From positions 186,001 through 250,000 of the forward strand of contig NZ_FNET01000012.1 in assembly GCF_900100275.1 (NCBI RefSeq): a stretch of 64,000 bases of DNA. Direction: 5' to 3'. Position 1 is the stretch's first letter, and each line of letters opens with the position of its first letter. Below are positions 35,537-44,792 of this stretch, one piece after another. Both the position numbers and the translations under genes were made by a program. The notes below the pieces were generated by a model. That model had not been told where the DNA came from. It saw only the letters and a list, made by a program, of their open reading frames with translations, and searched no databases. The stretch is from Lentzea albidocapillata subsp. violacea. GTDB taxonomy: Bacteria; Actinomycetota; Actinomycetes; Mycobacteriales; Pseudonocardiaceae.

Positions 35537-36061
35537 TCAACAGGCACGTTCGACTGACTGCAAACGGACAGACATCATTTTGTCATTCATGAAGTCCCCC
35601 ACATACGAAACGTCATCCTTGTATTTGCGACAAGAGCCCGCAGTCATTGCTTCGGTGTATAACCTCGAATGCCAGCACGTGTTGTACACACGAAAGGAAG
35701 ACGTCACAGCATCCCACTCCGTCGGCAAGGAATCAATACGCATTCCTTCTTGATCGCAATCTCGATAAGGAAACGGGATCTCGAGCGTCAGCGAGTCGCC
35801 ACTGAAGTCCGCATCCTTGAAGAGCTTGATTGAATTCCACCACTGGCTCGTAACATCGCCACACGAGTAGCTTTTGAGCGCCAGTACCACTTCTCCTCCC
35901 ACGGCACGCCCATCCGCGGGTTCATATTTGGCGACACATTCAACAGGCGCAGTCGACTGAGCCACAGCGGGCTTCGCCGACGCATTGACCGAACCTTCAA
36001 TCATAAGCAGTACCACTGCGGCGACCGCAGCACCGAATCGACCAATCGACCAATCGACCAT
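35537..36061 (-). CDS. Secreted beta/gamma-crystallin-like small protein
   Basis: 174 residues; hydrophobic signal segment (AAVAAVVLLMIEGSVNASA) and a mature region with two Greek-key-like halves: INSLFKDADF-type strand (KLFKDADFSGDSLTLEI ... TSSFRVYN) and RLYTEAMTAGSCRKY ... MNDKMMSVRL. The pattern resembles beta/gamma-crystallins and I36-type inhibitors. Six cysteines may form disulfides. GGGGG lies 4 nt before the ATG at 36061. Base composition is clearly lower in GC than both neighbours, and an 8-bp unit (ATCGACCA) is repeated three times at its 5' end (about 36037-36060), suggesting a foreign insertion between the two paralogous membrane genes. Confidence 0.68.
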   Translation of the reverse strand: MVDWSIGRFGAAVAAVVLLMIEGSVNASAKPAVAQSTAPVECVAKYEPADGRAVGGEVVLALKSYSCGDVTSQWWNSIKLFKDADFSGDSLTLEIPFPYRDCDQEGMRIDSLPTEWDAVTSSFRVYNTCWHSRLYTEAMTAGSCRKYKDDVSYVGDFMNDKMMSVRLQSVERAC

Positions 36062-36197
36062 AATTCCCCCAAGATCTACAACTTGAGCACAAGCAATTCG
36101 TTCCCCGCCAAGCACCGTAGCAAAGAAGCAAAACTTCAACTCAAGCCAACAAAAACTATGACCTAGATCACATTCTGTTAATTGTTGACGCTGCCTG

Positions 36198-37334
36198 ATG
36201 AGCCAGGAGCAACCATCTAGCGGTATGAAGCTACAAGACGCCGCCACAGGAGTCATGCGCTGGCTTACGGCCGCAATCGCCGCAATCATCCTGTCAGCAG
36301 CCTCCGGCATTTGGCTCTTTCTCTGGGATCCAAGTGCTTCAAAGGTCGAGATCCTGAAGACCGCGGGTGTCGTGGGCGGCGCGGTGATCGCGCTGTACGC
36401 GTTGTGGCTCAACGACCGCAAGCACTCCCTGGAGAGCGAGAAGGTCGCCGACGAACGGTTCGCGCGCTCGGTCGAGATGCTCGGCAACGAGGCCGACCAG
36501 GTGCGGGTGGGCGCGATGCATTCGCTGGTGTGGCTGGCGAACTCCACGCCGCGCTACACGCAGACCGTCCTCGACGTCCTGTGCGCGTACCTGCGCCGGC
36601 CGTTCCGCCACCTGTCCTGGGACGAGAACGGCGCCGACCCGGACACGGTCTTCGTCGAAGCGCAGCCAGAGGACCAGCGGGAGCAGCAGGTCCGGCGCAC
36701 CGCGCAGCGGCTGATCCGCGACCTGCTCTCGTGGGGTGACAAGAAGAAGATCTACTACGACCTCGACCTGACCGGTGCCGCCCTGGAGTACTTCCAGCTG
36801 GACGGCAGGCGGGTCAACAGGTTCACCGCGCGCCGGGCCCAGTTCTACGGCATCACCACGTTGCCCCGCATGGACATCCGCAAGCCCACCCTCTTCTCCG
36901 GAGCCACCTTCCACGGGCGGCTGACCATCACGGAGACGAAGTTCGGCGGCGGCCTCGCGTTCACCGAGGCCACGTTCAAGGGCGAGGTCGACTTCCGCAC
37001 CACGACGGTCGGCACGTTCCTCGCGCTCACCGACCCACCGCCGCCGAAGCAGACGGGCAAGCTGGAGGTGCTGCCCGGCACGGCGATGCGGACCACGCAC
37101 GCGGGCTGGGCGCTATCCGGCGACCCGCAGCCGGCCCGCCCGCGCCTCGAAGACCATGTCCAGCAGCTCCCCGGCGGCCGCGCCGACGGTGTGCCCGGTG
37201 ACGACGACCGTTTCCGCGAAGGGGACGTCTATGTCGCCGCGAAGCCCGAGGAAGCGGACAACGTCCGATTTTCCCGCGAAGGACTGGGGAACGAGCGCAA
37301 CCCCGAGACCGAACCGGACGAAGTCAAGAAGTGA
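36198..37334 (+). CDS. Membrane-anchored pentapeptide-type protein, copy 2, with 3' overlap into lysR-type gene
   Basis: 378 residues. Two membrane helices (about 20-42 and 53-70), then the same VADERFARSVEMLGNEADQV domain as copy 1, an insertion with acidic residues, and C-terminal pentapeptide-like strands (ATFHGRLTITETKFGG, AFTEATFKGEVDF). The family-like part ends near residue 300; the last ~74 codons (from 37113) run antisense through the lysR-type gene and have a different composition, so they probably arose by loss of the natural stop. AT-rich sequence (36062-36197) precedes the start. Confidence 0.72.
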   Translation: MSQEQPSSGMKLQDAATGVMRWLTAAIAAIILSAASGIWLFLWDPSASKVEILKTAGVVGGAVIALYALWLNDRKHSLESEKVADERFARSVEMLGNEADQVRVGAMHSLVWLANSTPRYTQTVLDVLCAYLRRPFRHLSWDENGADPDTVFVEAQPEDQREQQVRRTAQRLIRDLLSWGDKKKIYYDLDLTGAALEYFQLDGRRVNRFTARRAQFYGITTLPRMDIRKPTLFSGATFHGRLTITETKFGGGLAFTEATFKGEVDFRTTTVGTFLALTDPPPPKQTGKLEVLPGTAMRTTHAGWALSGDPQPARPRLEDHVQQLPGGRADGVPGDDDRFREGDVYVAAKPEEADNVRFSREGLGNERNPETEPDEVKK

Positions 37335-38012
37335 GTGCACGTCGTTGACCTCGACGGCGACGTGCCGCTCGATCCCGGCGGCGGCCAGCGTGCGGTCGAC
37401 CTCGTCGCGCGTGCCCCAGTCGGCGTTGAAGTCGACGAACGACTGACCGGCCAGCTCAGCGAGCTCGACGGAATCCCTGGTGGCGAACGGACTTTCCGGC
37501 GCGCAGGCGAGCACGAGCGGTTCACTGGACAAAGTGGACACCCGCAGGTCGTCCGCCATCCTGTGCTGCCGGGTCACGAACGCGAGGTCGAGCCTGCCCG
37601 CGCGCACCTCCTCGACCAGCTCGGCGTTGCCGGACTGGCGCATCCTGATCTCCACGCCGGGGTGCAGCTCGTGGAACCGCGCCAGCACCGCGGGCAGGTG
37701 CACCACGTGCAGGCACTGCAGGCTGCCGACCGACAACGTGCCGCGCAGCAGCCCCTGGACGGCGGCGACCGCGTCCCTGGCGGAGGAGATGCTGCTCAAC
37801 GCCCTGCGCGCCTCGGGCAGCAGCGCCCGTCCGGCCTGGGTCAGCTCGACCTGGCGGGTGGTGCGCAGGAACAGCGGCGCGCCCAGCTCGACCTCCAGCG
37901 CGCGGATCGACGCCGAGAGACCCGACTGGGCGATGTGCAGCCGGTGCGCGGCGCGCGTGAAGTGGCACTCCTCGGCGACCGCGAGGAAGTGTTCGAGCTG
38001 TCTGAGTTCCAC
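37113..38012 (-). CDS. LysR-family transcriptional regulator
   Basis: 299 residues: N-terminal winged helix-turn-helix (MELRQLEHFLAVAEECHFTRAAHRLHIAQSG in pattern, residues 1-60), linker helix and a type-2 periplasmic-binding-like effector domain (LSVGSLQCLHVVHLPAVLA; ACAPESPFA). Length and motifs are typical. It starts 78 bp from, and is divergent to, the aldo/keto reductase gene at 38091, the classic arrangement for a LysR regulator and its target. Its 3' 222 nt overlap the antiparallel copy-2 membrane gene. Confidence 0.92.
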   Translation of the reverse strand: MELRQLEHFLAVAEECHFTRAAHRLHIAQSGLSASIRALEVELGAPLFLRTTRQVELTQAGRALLPEARRALSSISSARDAVAAVQGLLRGTLSVGSLQCLHVVHLPAVLARFHELHPGVEIRMRQSGNAELVEEVRAGRLDLAFVTRQHRMADDLRVSTLSSEPLVLACAPESPFATRDSVELAELAGQSFVDFNADWGTRDEVDRTLAAAGIERHVAVEVNDVHSLLDFVRFGLGVALVPQSFAGKSDVVRFLGLRGDIDVPFAETVVVTGHTVGAAAGELLDMVFEARAGRLRVAG

Positions 38013-38090
38013 GATTCATCACCCGCAGTGCTCAATGAGATCAGTTCTCTGCGTTGGACAGCTTAATCGTCAGGGGCCAGAGTGGAGTGC

Positions 38091-38930
38091 ATGCAGAAGC
38101 GTCGTATCGGAGAAGTGGAAGTCAGCGCCATCGGCCTGGGCGGCATGCCCATCTCCGTGCAGGGGAGGCCGGAGCGCGCGCAGGCGATCGAGACCATCCA
38201 CGCCGCACTGGACGCGGGCGTGACGTTCATCGACACCGCCGACGCCTACTCGCTCGACGACACCGACTTCGGGCACAACGAGTCGCTCATCGCCGAGGGA
38301 CTGCGCGGCCGTTCCGAAGAGGTGTTCGTGGCGACCAAGGGCGGGCACACGCGCGTGCCGGGCGGCGGCTGGGAGCTCGACGGCCGGCCGGAGTACCTGC
38401 GTCGCGCGGTCGACGGGTCGTTGCAACGGCTCGGCGTGGACCAGATCTTCCTGTACCAGTTCCACCGGCCGGACCCGAAGACGCCGATCGCGGAGTCGGT
38501 CGGCGCGCTGAAGGAACTGCTGGACAACGGCAAGATCCGCTACGCCGGTGTCTCGAACTTCAACCCGGACGAGATCGTGCTCGCCAACGACATCCTCGGC
38601 GGACGGCTCGCGGCCGTGCAGAACCAGTTCTCGCCGGTGTTCCGGTCGAGCGAACCCGAGCTGGAGCTGTGCGCGAAGCTCGGCATCGCGTTCCTGCCGT
38701 GGAGCCCGTTCGGCGGGATCGGCAAGGCGGGCGCGCTGAGCGGTCCGTTCAAGGAGGTCGGTGACACCCACGGCGTGAGTGCCCACCAGGTCTGTCTCGC
38801 GTGGATGCTCGCGAAGTCCGAAGTGGTAGTCCCCATTCCGGGTGCTTCTCGACCGGCGAGCATCCGGGATTCGGCCTCCGCCACCCACCTGGAGTTGTCC
38901 GCCGAGGAGCTGTCCCGCCTGGACGGGTGA
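38091..38930 (+). CDS. Aldo/keto reductase
   Basis: About 279 residues, NADPH-dependent carbonyl reductase of the AKR superfamily. Catalytic tetrad positions are visible: Asp in IDTADAY, Tyr in DAYSLDD, Lys in ATKGG and His in LYQFHRPD; the cofactor-binding C-terminus has PIPGASRPASIRDS. ATG 38091 gives the usual MQKRxIG start; a GTG at 38082 with AGGGG 5 nt upstream is an alternative start. Probably controlled by the divergent LysR-type regulator; its substrate is unknown. Confidence 0.9.
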   Translation: MQKRRIGEVEVSAIGLGGMPISVQGRPERAQAIETIHAALDAGVTFIDTADAYSLDDTDFGHNESLIAEGLRGRSEEVFVATKGGHTRVPGGGWELDGRPEYLRRAVDGSLQRLGVDQIFLYQFHRPDPKTPIAESVGALKELLDNGKIRYAGVSNFNPDEIVLANDILGGRLAAVQNQFSPVFRSSEPELELCAKLGIAFLPWSPFGGIGKAGALSGPFKEVGDTHGVSAHQVCLAWMLAKSEVVVPIPGASRPASIRDSASATHLELSAEELSRLDG

Positions 38931-38972
38931 CCCAGGTAGCAAATTAGGACAAATGGTCGCACGATCTAGTCC

Positions 38973-39761
38973 ATGCGGACCTTGATCAGCATCGTGGCGA
39001 TCGTCGCCGGCCTGACGCCGGCACCCGCGTCCGCGGCGCCCTTGCCCGAGGGCTCCGCGGACCACACCGCGGGTTCCCAGATCCTCAAACACGAAGGCAC
39101 GGGCGACCTTCGTGCGGAGTCACCGCCCACCGAGGGCAAGGTGCCCGGCATGGACGTGAGCAGCCACCAGGGCGACGTCGACTGGAAGTCCGCCTGGGAC
39201 AAAGGTGCCCGGTTCACCTACGTCAAGGCGACCGAGGGCGTCCACTACCGGAACCCGAAGTTCACCCAGCAGTACAACGGTTCCCTGAACATCGGCATGA
39301 TCCGCGGGGCGTACCACTTCGCACTGCCGGACCGCGCCGACGGCGTGCAGCAGGCGAACTTCTTCGTCGACAACGGCGGCGGGTGGTCGCCCGACGGCAT
39401 GACGCTGCCGCCCGCGCTCGACATGGAGTACAACCCGTATGGCGACACTTGCTACAACATGAACCAGACCGCGATGACGGCGTGGGTCAAGGAGTTCAGC
39501 GACACGGTCTACGCGCGCACCAAGCGTTATCCGGCGATCTACACGTCCACGAGCTGGTGGAACAAGTGCGTCGGCGGCGCGGTGAAGTTCGGCGACAACA
39601 ATCCACTGTGGATCGCGCACTACAGCTCGAAGCTCGGCGCGTTGCCGGCCGGGTTCGACTTCCACACGATCTGGCAGTGGCAGGCAGCCGGGCTCTTCCC
39701 CGGTGACCAGAACCTGTTCAACGGCAGGTTCGAGCAGCTGCAGCGGATCGCGGCGAGCTGA
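38973..39761 (+). CDS. Secreted GH25 lysozyme (muramidase)
   Basis: 262 residues. Signal peptide (LISIVAIVAGLTPAPASA), a short propeptide-like region, then a GH25 domain: GMDVSSHQGDVDW with the first catalytic-site Asp, YVKATEGVHYRNPKF, GAYHFALP and the essential acidic pair in PALDMEYNPYG. The barrel finishes with IWQWQAAG. It cleaves the beta-1,4 bond between MurNAc and GlcNAc in peptidoglycan. A strong terminator follows 3 bp after the stop. Confidence 0.94.
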   Translation: MRTLISIVAIVAGLTPAPASAAPLPEGSADHTAGSQILKHEGTGDLRAESPPTEGKVPGMDVSSHQGDVDWKSAWDKGARFTYVKATEGVHYRNPKFTQQYNGSLNIGMIRGAYHFALPDRADGVQQANFFVDNGGGWSPDGMTLPPALDMEYNPYGDTCYNMNQTAMTAWVKEFSDTVYARTKRYPAIYTSTSWWNKCVGGAVKFGDNNPLWIAHYSSKLGALPAGFDFHTIWQWQAAGLFPGDQNLFNGRFEQLQRIAAS

Positions 39762-39764
39762 GCA

Positions 39765-39787
39765 GGGCCCCGTCGGCGACGGGGCCC
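39765..39787. terminator. Bidirectional terminator between lysozyme and purL genes
   Basis: Perfect 10-bp stem GGGCCCCGTC / GACGGGGCCC with a 3-nt loop (GGC), followed by TTC; lies between two convergent stop codons. Confidence 0.85.
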
Positions 39788-39794
39788 TTCGTGC

Positions 39795-42047
39795 TCAGTC
39801 GAACAGCGCCGGCAGCGTGCCCTCCCAGGCTTCGCGGAGCTCGTCCAGCGGGAGTTCGCCGAGGCCCTGGACCTCCAGGGCGTTCGACTCCGGGTCGACG
39901 ACGCCGACCTTGCGCCACGGCAGGCGGCGCGCGGTGCACATGTCGACGAAACGCTGTTCCTCGGTGCGCGGCACGGCGACCAGCACGCGGCCGGCGGACT
40001 CGCTGAACAGCGCGGTGAACAGGTCGCCCTCGAGGAAGACCCGCGCGCCCACCTCGCCGATCAGGCACGTCTCGACCAGGGCCTGCGCCAGGCCGCCCTC
40101 GGAGAGGTCGTGCGCGGCGGAGACCATGCCGTCGCGCGAGCCGGCGACGAGGATCTCGCCGAGCAGCTTCTCCCGCTTGAGGTCGGCCTTCGGCGGCAGT
40201 CCGCCCAGGTGGCCGTGGACGTGGTGCGCCCACTCCGACCCGCCGAACTCGTCGTGCGTCTCGCCGAGCAGCAGCAGCGTCTCGCCGGCCTCGGCCCCGA
40301 TCCCGGTCGGGATGCGGCGCCGCACGTCGTCGATGACGCCCAGCACACCCACGACCGGCGTCGGCAGGATCGCCGTGGAGCCGGTCTGGTTGTAGAAGCT
40401 GACGTTGCCGCCGGTCACCGGGATGCCCAGCTCCGCGCAGCCGTCCGCGAGGCCCTTCACGGCCTGCTCGAACTGCCACATGACCGCCGGGTCCTCCGGC
40501 GAGCCGAAGTTGAGGCAGTTGGTGACGGCGACCGGGGTGGCACCCGTGGCCGCGACGTTGCGGTAGGCCTCGGCCAGCGCCAGCTTCGCGCCCTCGTACG
40601 GGTCGAGTTTCGTGTAGCGGCCGTTGCAGTCCGTGGAGAGGGCCACGCCGCGACCCGTCTCCTCGTCGATGCGGATCATGCCGCTGTCGCTCGGCTGCGC
40701 GAGGACCGTGCCGCCGCGGACGTAGCGGTCGTACTGCTGCGTGACCCACTTCCTGGAGGCCAGGTTGGGGCTGGCCGCCATGATCTTGATCAGTTCCAGC
40801 AGGTTCTCGGGCCTCGGGAGGCTGTCCGGGGTGTTCGCCTGGAGCTCGTCCTGGTCGGCGGGACGCTGGATCGGCCGGTGGTAGACCGGGCCCTCGTGCG
40901 CGACCGTGCGCGGAGGCACGTCGACGACGACCTCGTCGTGGTAGGTGATGACCAGGCGGTCGCCTTCCGTCACCTCACCGATCTCGGTGGCGATGACGTC
41001 CCACTTCGCGCAGACCTCCATGAACGCCGCGACGTTGGCCGGTTCGACCACCGCGCACATGCGTTCCTGGGACTCGCTGGAGAGGATCTCGGCCGGGGTC
41101 ATGTTCTTCGCCCTGAGCGGGACGCGGTCGAGCCACACGTGCATGCCGCCGTCGCCCGCTGAGGCCAGTTCGCTAGTCGCGCAGGACAGGCCCGCGCCGC
41201 CGAGGTCCTGGATGCCGGCGACGATGCCCTTCTCGAAGAGCTCGAGCGAGCACTCGATCAGCACCTTCTCGGTGAACGGGTCGCCGACCTGCACGCTCGG
41301 CAGCTTCTTGCGCTTGCCGGCGGTGTCGTCGAACGTCTCGCTCGCCAGGACGCTCACGCCGCCGATGCCGTCGAGGCCAGTGCGCGCGCCGTAGAGGATG
41401 ACCTTGTTGCCGGTGCCGCTCGCGTGCGCGAGGTGCAGGTCCTCGACCCGCATCGCGCCGACGCACAGGGCGTTGACCAGCGGATTGCCCTGGTAGGACT
41501 CGTCGAACACGACCTCGCCACCGATGTTCGGCAGGCCGAGACAGTTCCCGTAGCCGCCGACACCCGCGACGATGCCCGGCAGGACGCGCTTCGTGTCCTC
41601 GGCGTCGGGCCTGCCGAACCGCAGCGGGTCCATGACGGCGAGCGGCCGCGCGCCCATCGCGAGAATGTCGCGCACGATGCCGCCGACCCCCGTCGCGGCG
41701 CCCTGGTAGGGCTCGACGTACGACGGGTGGTTGTGGCTCTCGACCTTGAACGTGACGGCCCAGCCGTCACCGACGTCGACGACGCCGGCGTTCTCGCCGA
41801 TGCCCGCGAGCATCTTGCTGCGCATCTCGTCGGTCGTGGTGTCGCCGAAGTACTTCAGGTGCACCTTGGACGACTTGTAGGAGCAGTGCTCGCTCCACAT
41901 GACCGAGTACATGGCGAGCTCGGCGTCCGTGGGGCGGCGCTTCAGGATCTCCTTGATGCGCGCGTACTCGTCGTCCTTCAGGCCCAGCTCCTGGTAGGGC
42001 TGCTCCTGATCAGGCGTCGCCTCGGCGTTCTTGACGGTGTCGATCAT
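39795..42047 (-). CDS. purL: Phosphoribosylformylglycinamidine synthase II (PurL, small type)
   Basis: 750 residues; ATP-dependent conversion of FGAR to FGAM, with ammonia supplied by PurQ and complex assembly by PurS. Small-type PurL is recognised by [12 protein letters not shown] near the N-terminus, the [22 protein letters not shown] segment (two blocks), [26 protein letters not shown] and [11 protein letters not shown]. Its ATG overlaps the purQ stop by 4 nt, and it is last in purS-purQ-purL. The 3' end meets the shared terminator. Confidence 0.97.
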   Translation of the reverse strand: MIDTVKNAEATPDQEQPYQELGLKDDEYARIKEILKRRPTDAELAMYSVMWSEHCSYKSSKVHLKYFGDTTTDEMRSKMLAGIGENAGVVDVGDGWAVTFKVESHNHPSYVEPYQGAATGVGGIVRDILAMGARPLAVMDPLRFGRPDAEDTKRVLPGIVAGVGGYGNCLGLPNIGGEVVFDESYQGNPLVNALCVGAMRVEDLHLAHASGTGNKVILYGARTGLDGIGGVSVLASETFDDTAGKRKKLPSVQVGDPFTEKVLIECSLELFEKGIVAGIQDLGGAGLSCATSELASAGDGGMHVWLDRVPLRAKNMTPAEILSSESQERMCAVVEPANVAAFMEVCAKWDVIATEIGEVTEGDRLVITYHDEVVVDVPPRTVAHEGPVYHRPIQRPADQDELQANTPDSLPRPENLLELIKIMAASPNLASRKWVTQQYDRYVRGGTVLAQPSDSGMIRIDEETGRGVALSTDCNGRYTKLDPYEGAKLALAEAYRNVAATGATPVAVTNCLNFGSPEDPAVMWQFEQAVKGLADGCAELGIPVTGGNVSFYNQTGSTAILPTPVVGVLGVIDDVRRRIPTGIGAEAGETLLLLGETHDEFGGSEWAHHVHGHLGGLPPKADLKREKLLGEILVAGSRDGMVSAAHDLSEGGLAQALVETCLIGEVGARVFLEGDLFTALFSESAGRVLVAVPRTEEQRFVDMCTARRLPWRKVGVVDPESNALEVQGLGELPLDELREAWEGTLPALFD

Positions 42048-42715
42048 GCCTTCACCACCGTGTCGAGCAGGGAAAGGAACATGCCCAGTCCGTCGTCCGT
42101 GGGGCCGGTGAGCGCGTCGATGGCGTGCTCGGGGTGCGGCATGAGGCCGACAACGTTGCCCCTGGCGTTGGTGATGCCCGCGATGTTGTTGCGGCTGCCG
42201 TTGGGGTTGTCACCGACGTACCGGAAGACAACCCTGCCGTTGTCTTCGAGCTCTTTGAGGGTGTCTTCGTCGGCCTGATAGCCACCCTCGCCGGACTTCA
42301 ACGGCACGAGGATCTCGGCGTTCTTGTCGTAACGGGTCGTCCAGGCGGTGCTGGTGTTCTCGACCTTCAGCCACTGGTCGCGGCACACGAAGTGCAGCCT
42401 GTGGTTGCGGGTGAGCGCGCCGGGCAGCAGATGCGCCTCGGCGAGGATCTGGAAGCCGTTGCAGATGCCGAGAACCGGCATCCCCTTGTTCGCGGCCTCG
42501 ATCACTTCCTGCATCACGGGCGCGAACCGCGCGATCGCGCCGCACCGCAGATAGTCGCCGTACGAGAACCCGCCGGGGACGATGACCGCGTCAACGCCCT
42601 TGAGGTCGTGATCCCCGTGCCACAACGGCACAGCTTCCCCGTCCGCGTACCTGACGGCCCGCTGCGCGTCGACGTCATCGAGGGTGCCGGGGAAGGTGAT
42701 GACACCGACCCTCAT
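42044..42715 (-). CDS. purQ: Phosphoribosylformylglycinamidine synthase I (PurQ, glutaminase)
   Basis: 223 residues, class-I glutamine amidotransferase that feeds ammonia to PurL. The nucleophile is in [12 protein letters not shown], the catalytic His and Glu in [10 protein letters not shown]. Other family blocks are [21 protein letters not shown] overlap with purS upstream and with purL downstream. A normal-length, intact enzyme. Confidence 0.97.
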   Translation of the reverse strand: MRVGVITFPGTLDDVDAQRAVRYADGEAVPLWHGDHDLKGVDAVIVPGGFSYGDYLRCGAIARFAPVMQEVIEAANKGMPVLGICNGFQILAEAHLLPGALTRNHRLHFVCRDQWLKVENTSTAWTTRYDKNAEILVPLKSGEGGYQADEDTLKELEDNGRVVFRYVGDNPNGSRNNIAGITNARGNVVGLMPHPEHAIDALTGPTDDGLGMFLSLLDTVVKA

Positions 42716-42951
42716 GCCTCGACCCTGCGCACGGTCCAGTCCTCGATCACGGGGTTCGCGAGGAAGGTCTCGGCGATCTTGGCGAGCGTGGCGTCGTCGA
42801 CGTCGTCGGCGACCTCCAGCTCGAAGTGCTTGCCCTGACGGACGGCGGTGACGCCGTCGAAGCCGAGACGGGGCAGCGCGTTCGCCACCGCCTGGCCTTG
42901 GGGGTCGAGAATTTCGGGCTTCGGCATGACGTCGACGACAACTCGGGCCAC
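42712..42951 (-). CDS. purS: Phosphoribosylformylglycinamidine synthase subunit PurS
   Basis: 79 residues, normal for PurS. Motifs: [20 protein letters not shown] and [11 protein letters not shown], and LANPVIEDW near the end. It bridges PurL and PurQ in the FGAM synthase complex. First gene of the operon; the promoter should lie in 42952-43177. Confidence 0.96.
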   Translation of the reverse strand: MARVVVDVMPKPEILDPQGQAVANALPRLGFDGVTAVRQGKHFELEVADDVDDATLAKIAETFLANPVIEDWTVRRVEA

Positions 42952-43177
42952 GACAGACTGCTCCTGGGTTTGGAGGGGCTGGCGGTACCTCGAGAGCCTA
43001 TCTGACCTGTGCGTTCATCCTCCCGACACGTGTTCGGGGGCACATCGTCGCCGGTCCACCTTCGGGTGAACGCGCTTGCTTCGGCGGGACCGTTTGGTAA
43101 TCTGGTGTCAGCTTCGGCCCGTAAGCCGGAGAAGTGAGCACGGTGCCCGTCCGGACGGTCGGCCGCCGTGCTTTGCG
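42952..43177 (+). promoter_or_regulatory. Intergenic region with orphan plus-strand promoter, ribosome site and short reading frame
   Basis: 226 bp between purS and the DUF3800-like gene. It must hold the purS promoter on the minus strand (not clearly seen). On the plus strand TTGCTT (43076-43081) and TAATCT (43098-43103) with 16-nt spacing form a good promoter; a small hairpin follows (CTTCGGC/GCCGGAG, about 43113-43132), then GGAGAAG and GTG at 43134. The frame from that GTG (62 codons, ending 43322) soon runs antisense into the DUF3800-like gene, so it looks like the leftover 5' end of a gene rather than a functional one. Confidence 0.4.
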
Positions 43178-43690
43178 CTATCTGGACCAATTGTCCACGG
43201 CAGTCTCCTTCGCGACGAGCGAGCGCACACGCCTTGCCCAGTCACCTCCCGCACCGTGGCACCACGCCACCACGTCAGGGATCCAGAGCAACTCGTCGTG
43301 CGAGCTCTCCAAGTGCTCGTAGGTGATCTTCGAGTGGCTTGGCCGCTTGCCCAGCGTCGTGCGGATCGTCTGCGCGTCGTGAAGATTGCGCTCCTCGCGG
43401 CTGTCGAGCACCAGCCTCCTCGTGTCCAGGTCGAGGAGATCGTTGATGAGTGCGATGAGGCACTCCTGGCGCGCGATCTCTTCCCCAGCAGAGCAGGTGC
43501 CGGTGTAGATGTGCACGGTGGCGCCGATGGACACCAGCCTGGACACGATCAGCTTGCGTCGATCGGTCTTCTCCTTCTTGAAGTGAAGCTCTCGCTGACC
43601 GGGGAACAGCAACCGGCGCAGCGCTTTTCGCGTGCGCGCCAGGTCGCCGGGGTCGACGAGGACGGCAGCCAGCAGGTACGTACCGAACAA
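43178..43690 (-). pseudogene. DUF3800-like protein, apparently N-terminally truncated
   Basis: 170 residues from a TTG at 43690. Resembles the DUF3800 (RNase H-like) family: YLLAAVLVDPGDL, RELHFKKE, LDSREERNLHDAQTI, and a C-terminal LLWIPDVVAWCHGAGG block that matches the family's final acidic motif. The N-terminal D-E-S signature is missing; the frame upstream continues only about 18 codons to a TAG and shows YLIVRTRSVGVGE, which may be its degenerate remnant. No good ribosome site precedes the TTG. Probably a decayed gene; a functional short form is not excluded. Composition is less codon-biased than that of its neighbours. Confidence 0.55.
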
Positions 43691-43811
43691 CAGTTCACCA
43701 ACTCCAACCGATCGGGTCCGAACGATCAGGTATTGGACCTATTCCAACAAGCTATTTCGCCGAAAGCGAGACCGCTGGCACCGAGCCCCGATCAGACGGA
43801 TGCTGGAGATC

Positions 43812-44792
43812 ATGAAGATCCTCGTGCTCGGCGGAACCGTGTTCCTCAGCAAGGCCATCACGGCGGAGGCGGTCCGGCGGGGCCACGAAGTGGTGTGCGC
43901 GGCCCGCGGCGCCTCCGGCGGGGTGCCGGAAGGCGCGCGCCTGATCCCGGTCGACAGGAACAAACCCGGCGCGTTCGACACGCTGGCCGGCGAGCAGTTC
44001 GACGCGGTGATCGACGTGTCGAAGTACTCGGTGAACTGGGTGCGGGACGCGCTGGAGGCGTTCGGGGCGACCACGCCGCACTGGACGTTCGTGTCCAGCA
44101 TCTCGGTCTACGCGGACCACTCGACGGGCAGCGACGAACTGTTGCCGCCGCTGGAGGACGATCCGGCCGAGGAGTTCACGGCCGAGCGGTACGGCAGCGT
44201 CAAGGTGGCCAGTGAGAACGCGGTCCGCGAGGCCGTGGCGGGCCGCGAGTTCATCGTCAGGGCCGGGCTCATCACCGGGCCGGACGACCCGAGCGACAGG
44301 TTCGGGTACTGGCCCGCGCGGATGGCGCAGGGCGGGCGCGTGGTCGTGCCGGACAGCCCTGACCTGGGGTTCCAGCACATCGACGCGCGGGACCTGGCAC
44401 AGTGGATCGTGTTCGCGGCCGAGGAGCGGGTGACGGGCACGTACGACTCGACGGGGCCGGTCATGCCGTTCCAGATGGCCATCGGTGAGATCGCCGGGGC
44501 GACGGCGCCGCCTGGGACGCAGCTCGTGCCCGTCAAGGAGAGCGTGCTCAAGGAGCTCGGGATCAACCCTTGGGGCGGGCCGCGGTCGCTGCCGCTGTGG
44601 CTGCCGCAGGAGTGGGCCAAGATGGTCGGCCGCGATGTCAGCAACGCGCTGGCGAACGGGCTGCGCGTCAGGCCGCTGGCCGAGACCGCGCTCGACTCGC
44701 TGGAGTACGAGCGCGGCCTCGGGCTGGACCGGCCCCGCAAGGCGGGACTCAGCCGGCAGGAAGAGCAGGAAATCCTTACAGCAGTGAGTTGA
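43812..44792 (+). CDS. NAD(P)-dependent epimerase/reductase (SDR extended family)
   Basis: 326 residues. Rossmann motif MKILVLGGTVFLSKA (usual GGTxFLG with Ser for Gly), a VVCAARG cofactor-specificity strand, VSSISVYAD and the YGSVKVASE active site (Tyr-x3-Lys), so catalytic residues are present. Similar actinobacterial reductases are annotated generically; substrate unknown. ATG 43812 has GGAG three nt upstream; an in-frame ATG at 43800 would add four residues. Its end overlaps by 17 nt the convergent protease gene. Confidence 0.85.
   Translation: MKILVLGGTVFLSKAITAEAVRRGHEVVCAARGASGGVPEGARLIPVDRNKPGAFDTLAGEQFDAVIDVSKYSVNWVRDALEAFGATTPHWTFVSSISVYADHSTGSDELLPPLEDDPAEEFTAERYGSVKVASENAVREAVAGREFIVRAGLITGPDDPSDRFGYWPARMAQGGRVVVPDSPDLGFQHIDARDLAQWIVFAAEERVTGTYDSTGPVMPFQMAIGEIAGATAPPGTQLVPVKESVLKELGINPWGGPRSLPLWLPQEWAKMVGRDVSNALANGLRVRPLAETALDSLEYERGLGLDRPRKAGLSRQEEQEILTAVS

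Noticed and set aside
38013-38090. Defined LysR operator in the divergent region
   Set aside because: Several loose T-N11-A matches exist in this 78-bp segment, none symmetrical enough to call.
43134-43322. 62-codon plus-strand frame with promoter and ribosome site as a real gene
   Set aside because: After about 15 codons it is antisense to the DUF3800-like gene and has no recognisable protein features; reported only as a remnant.
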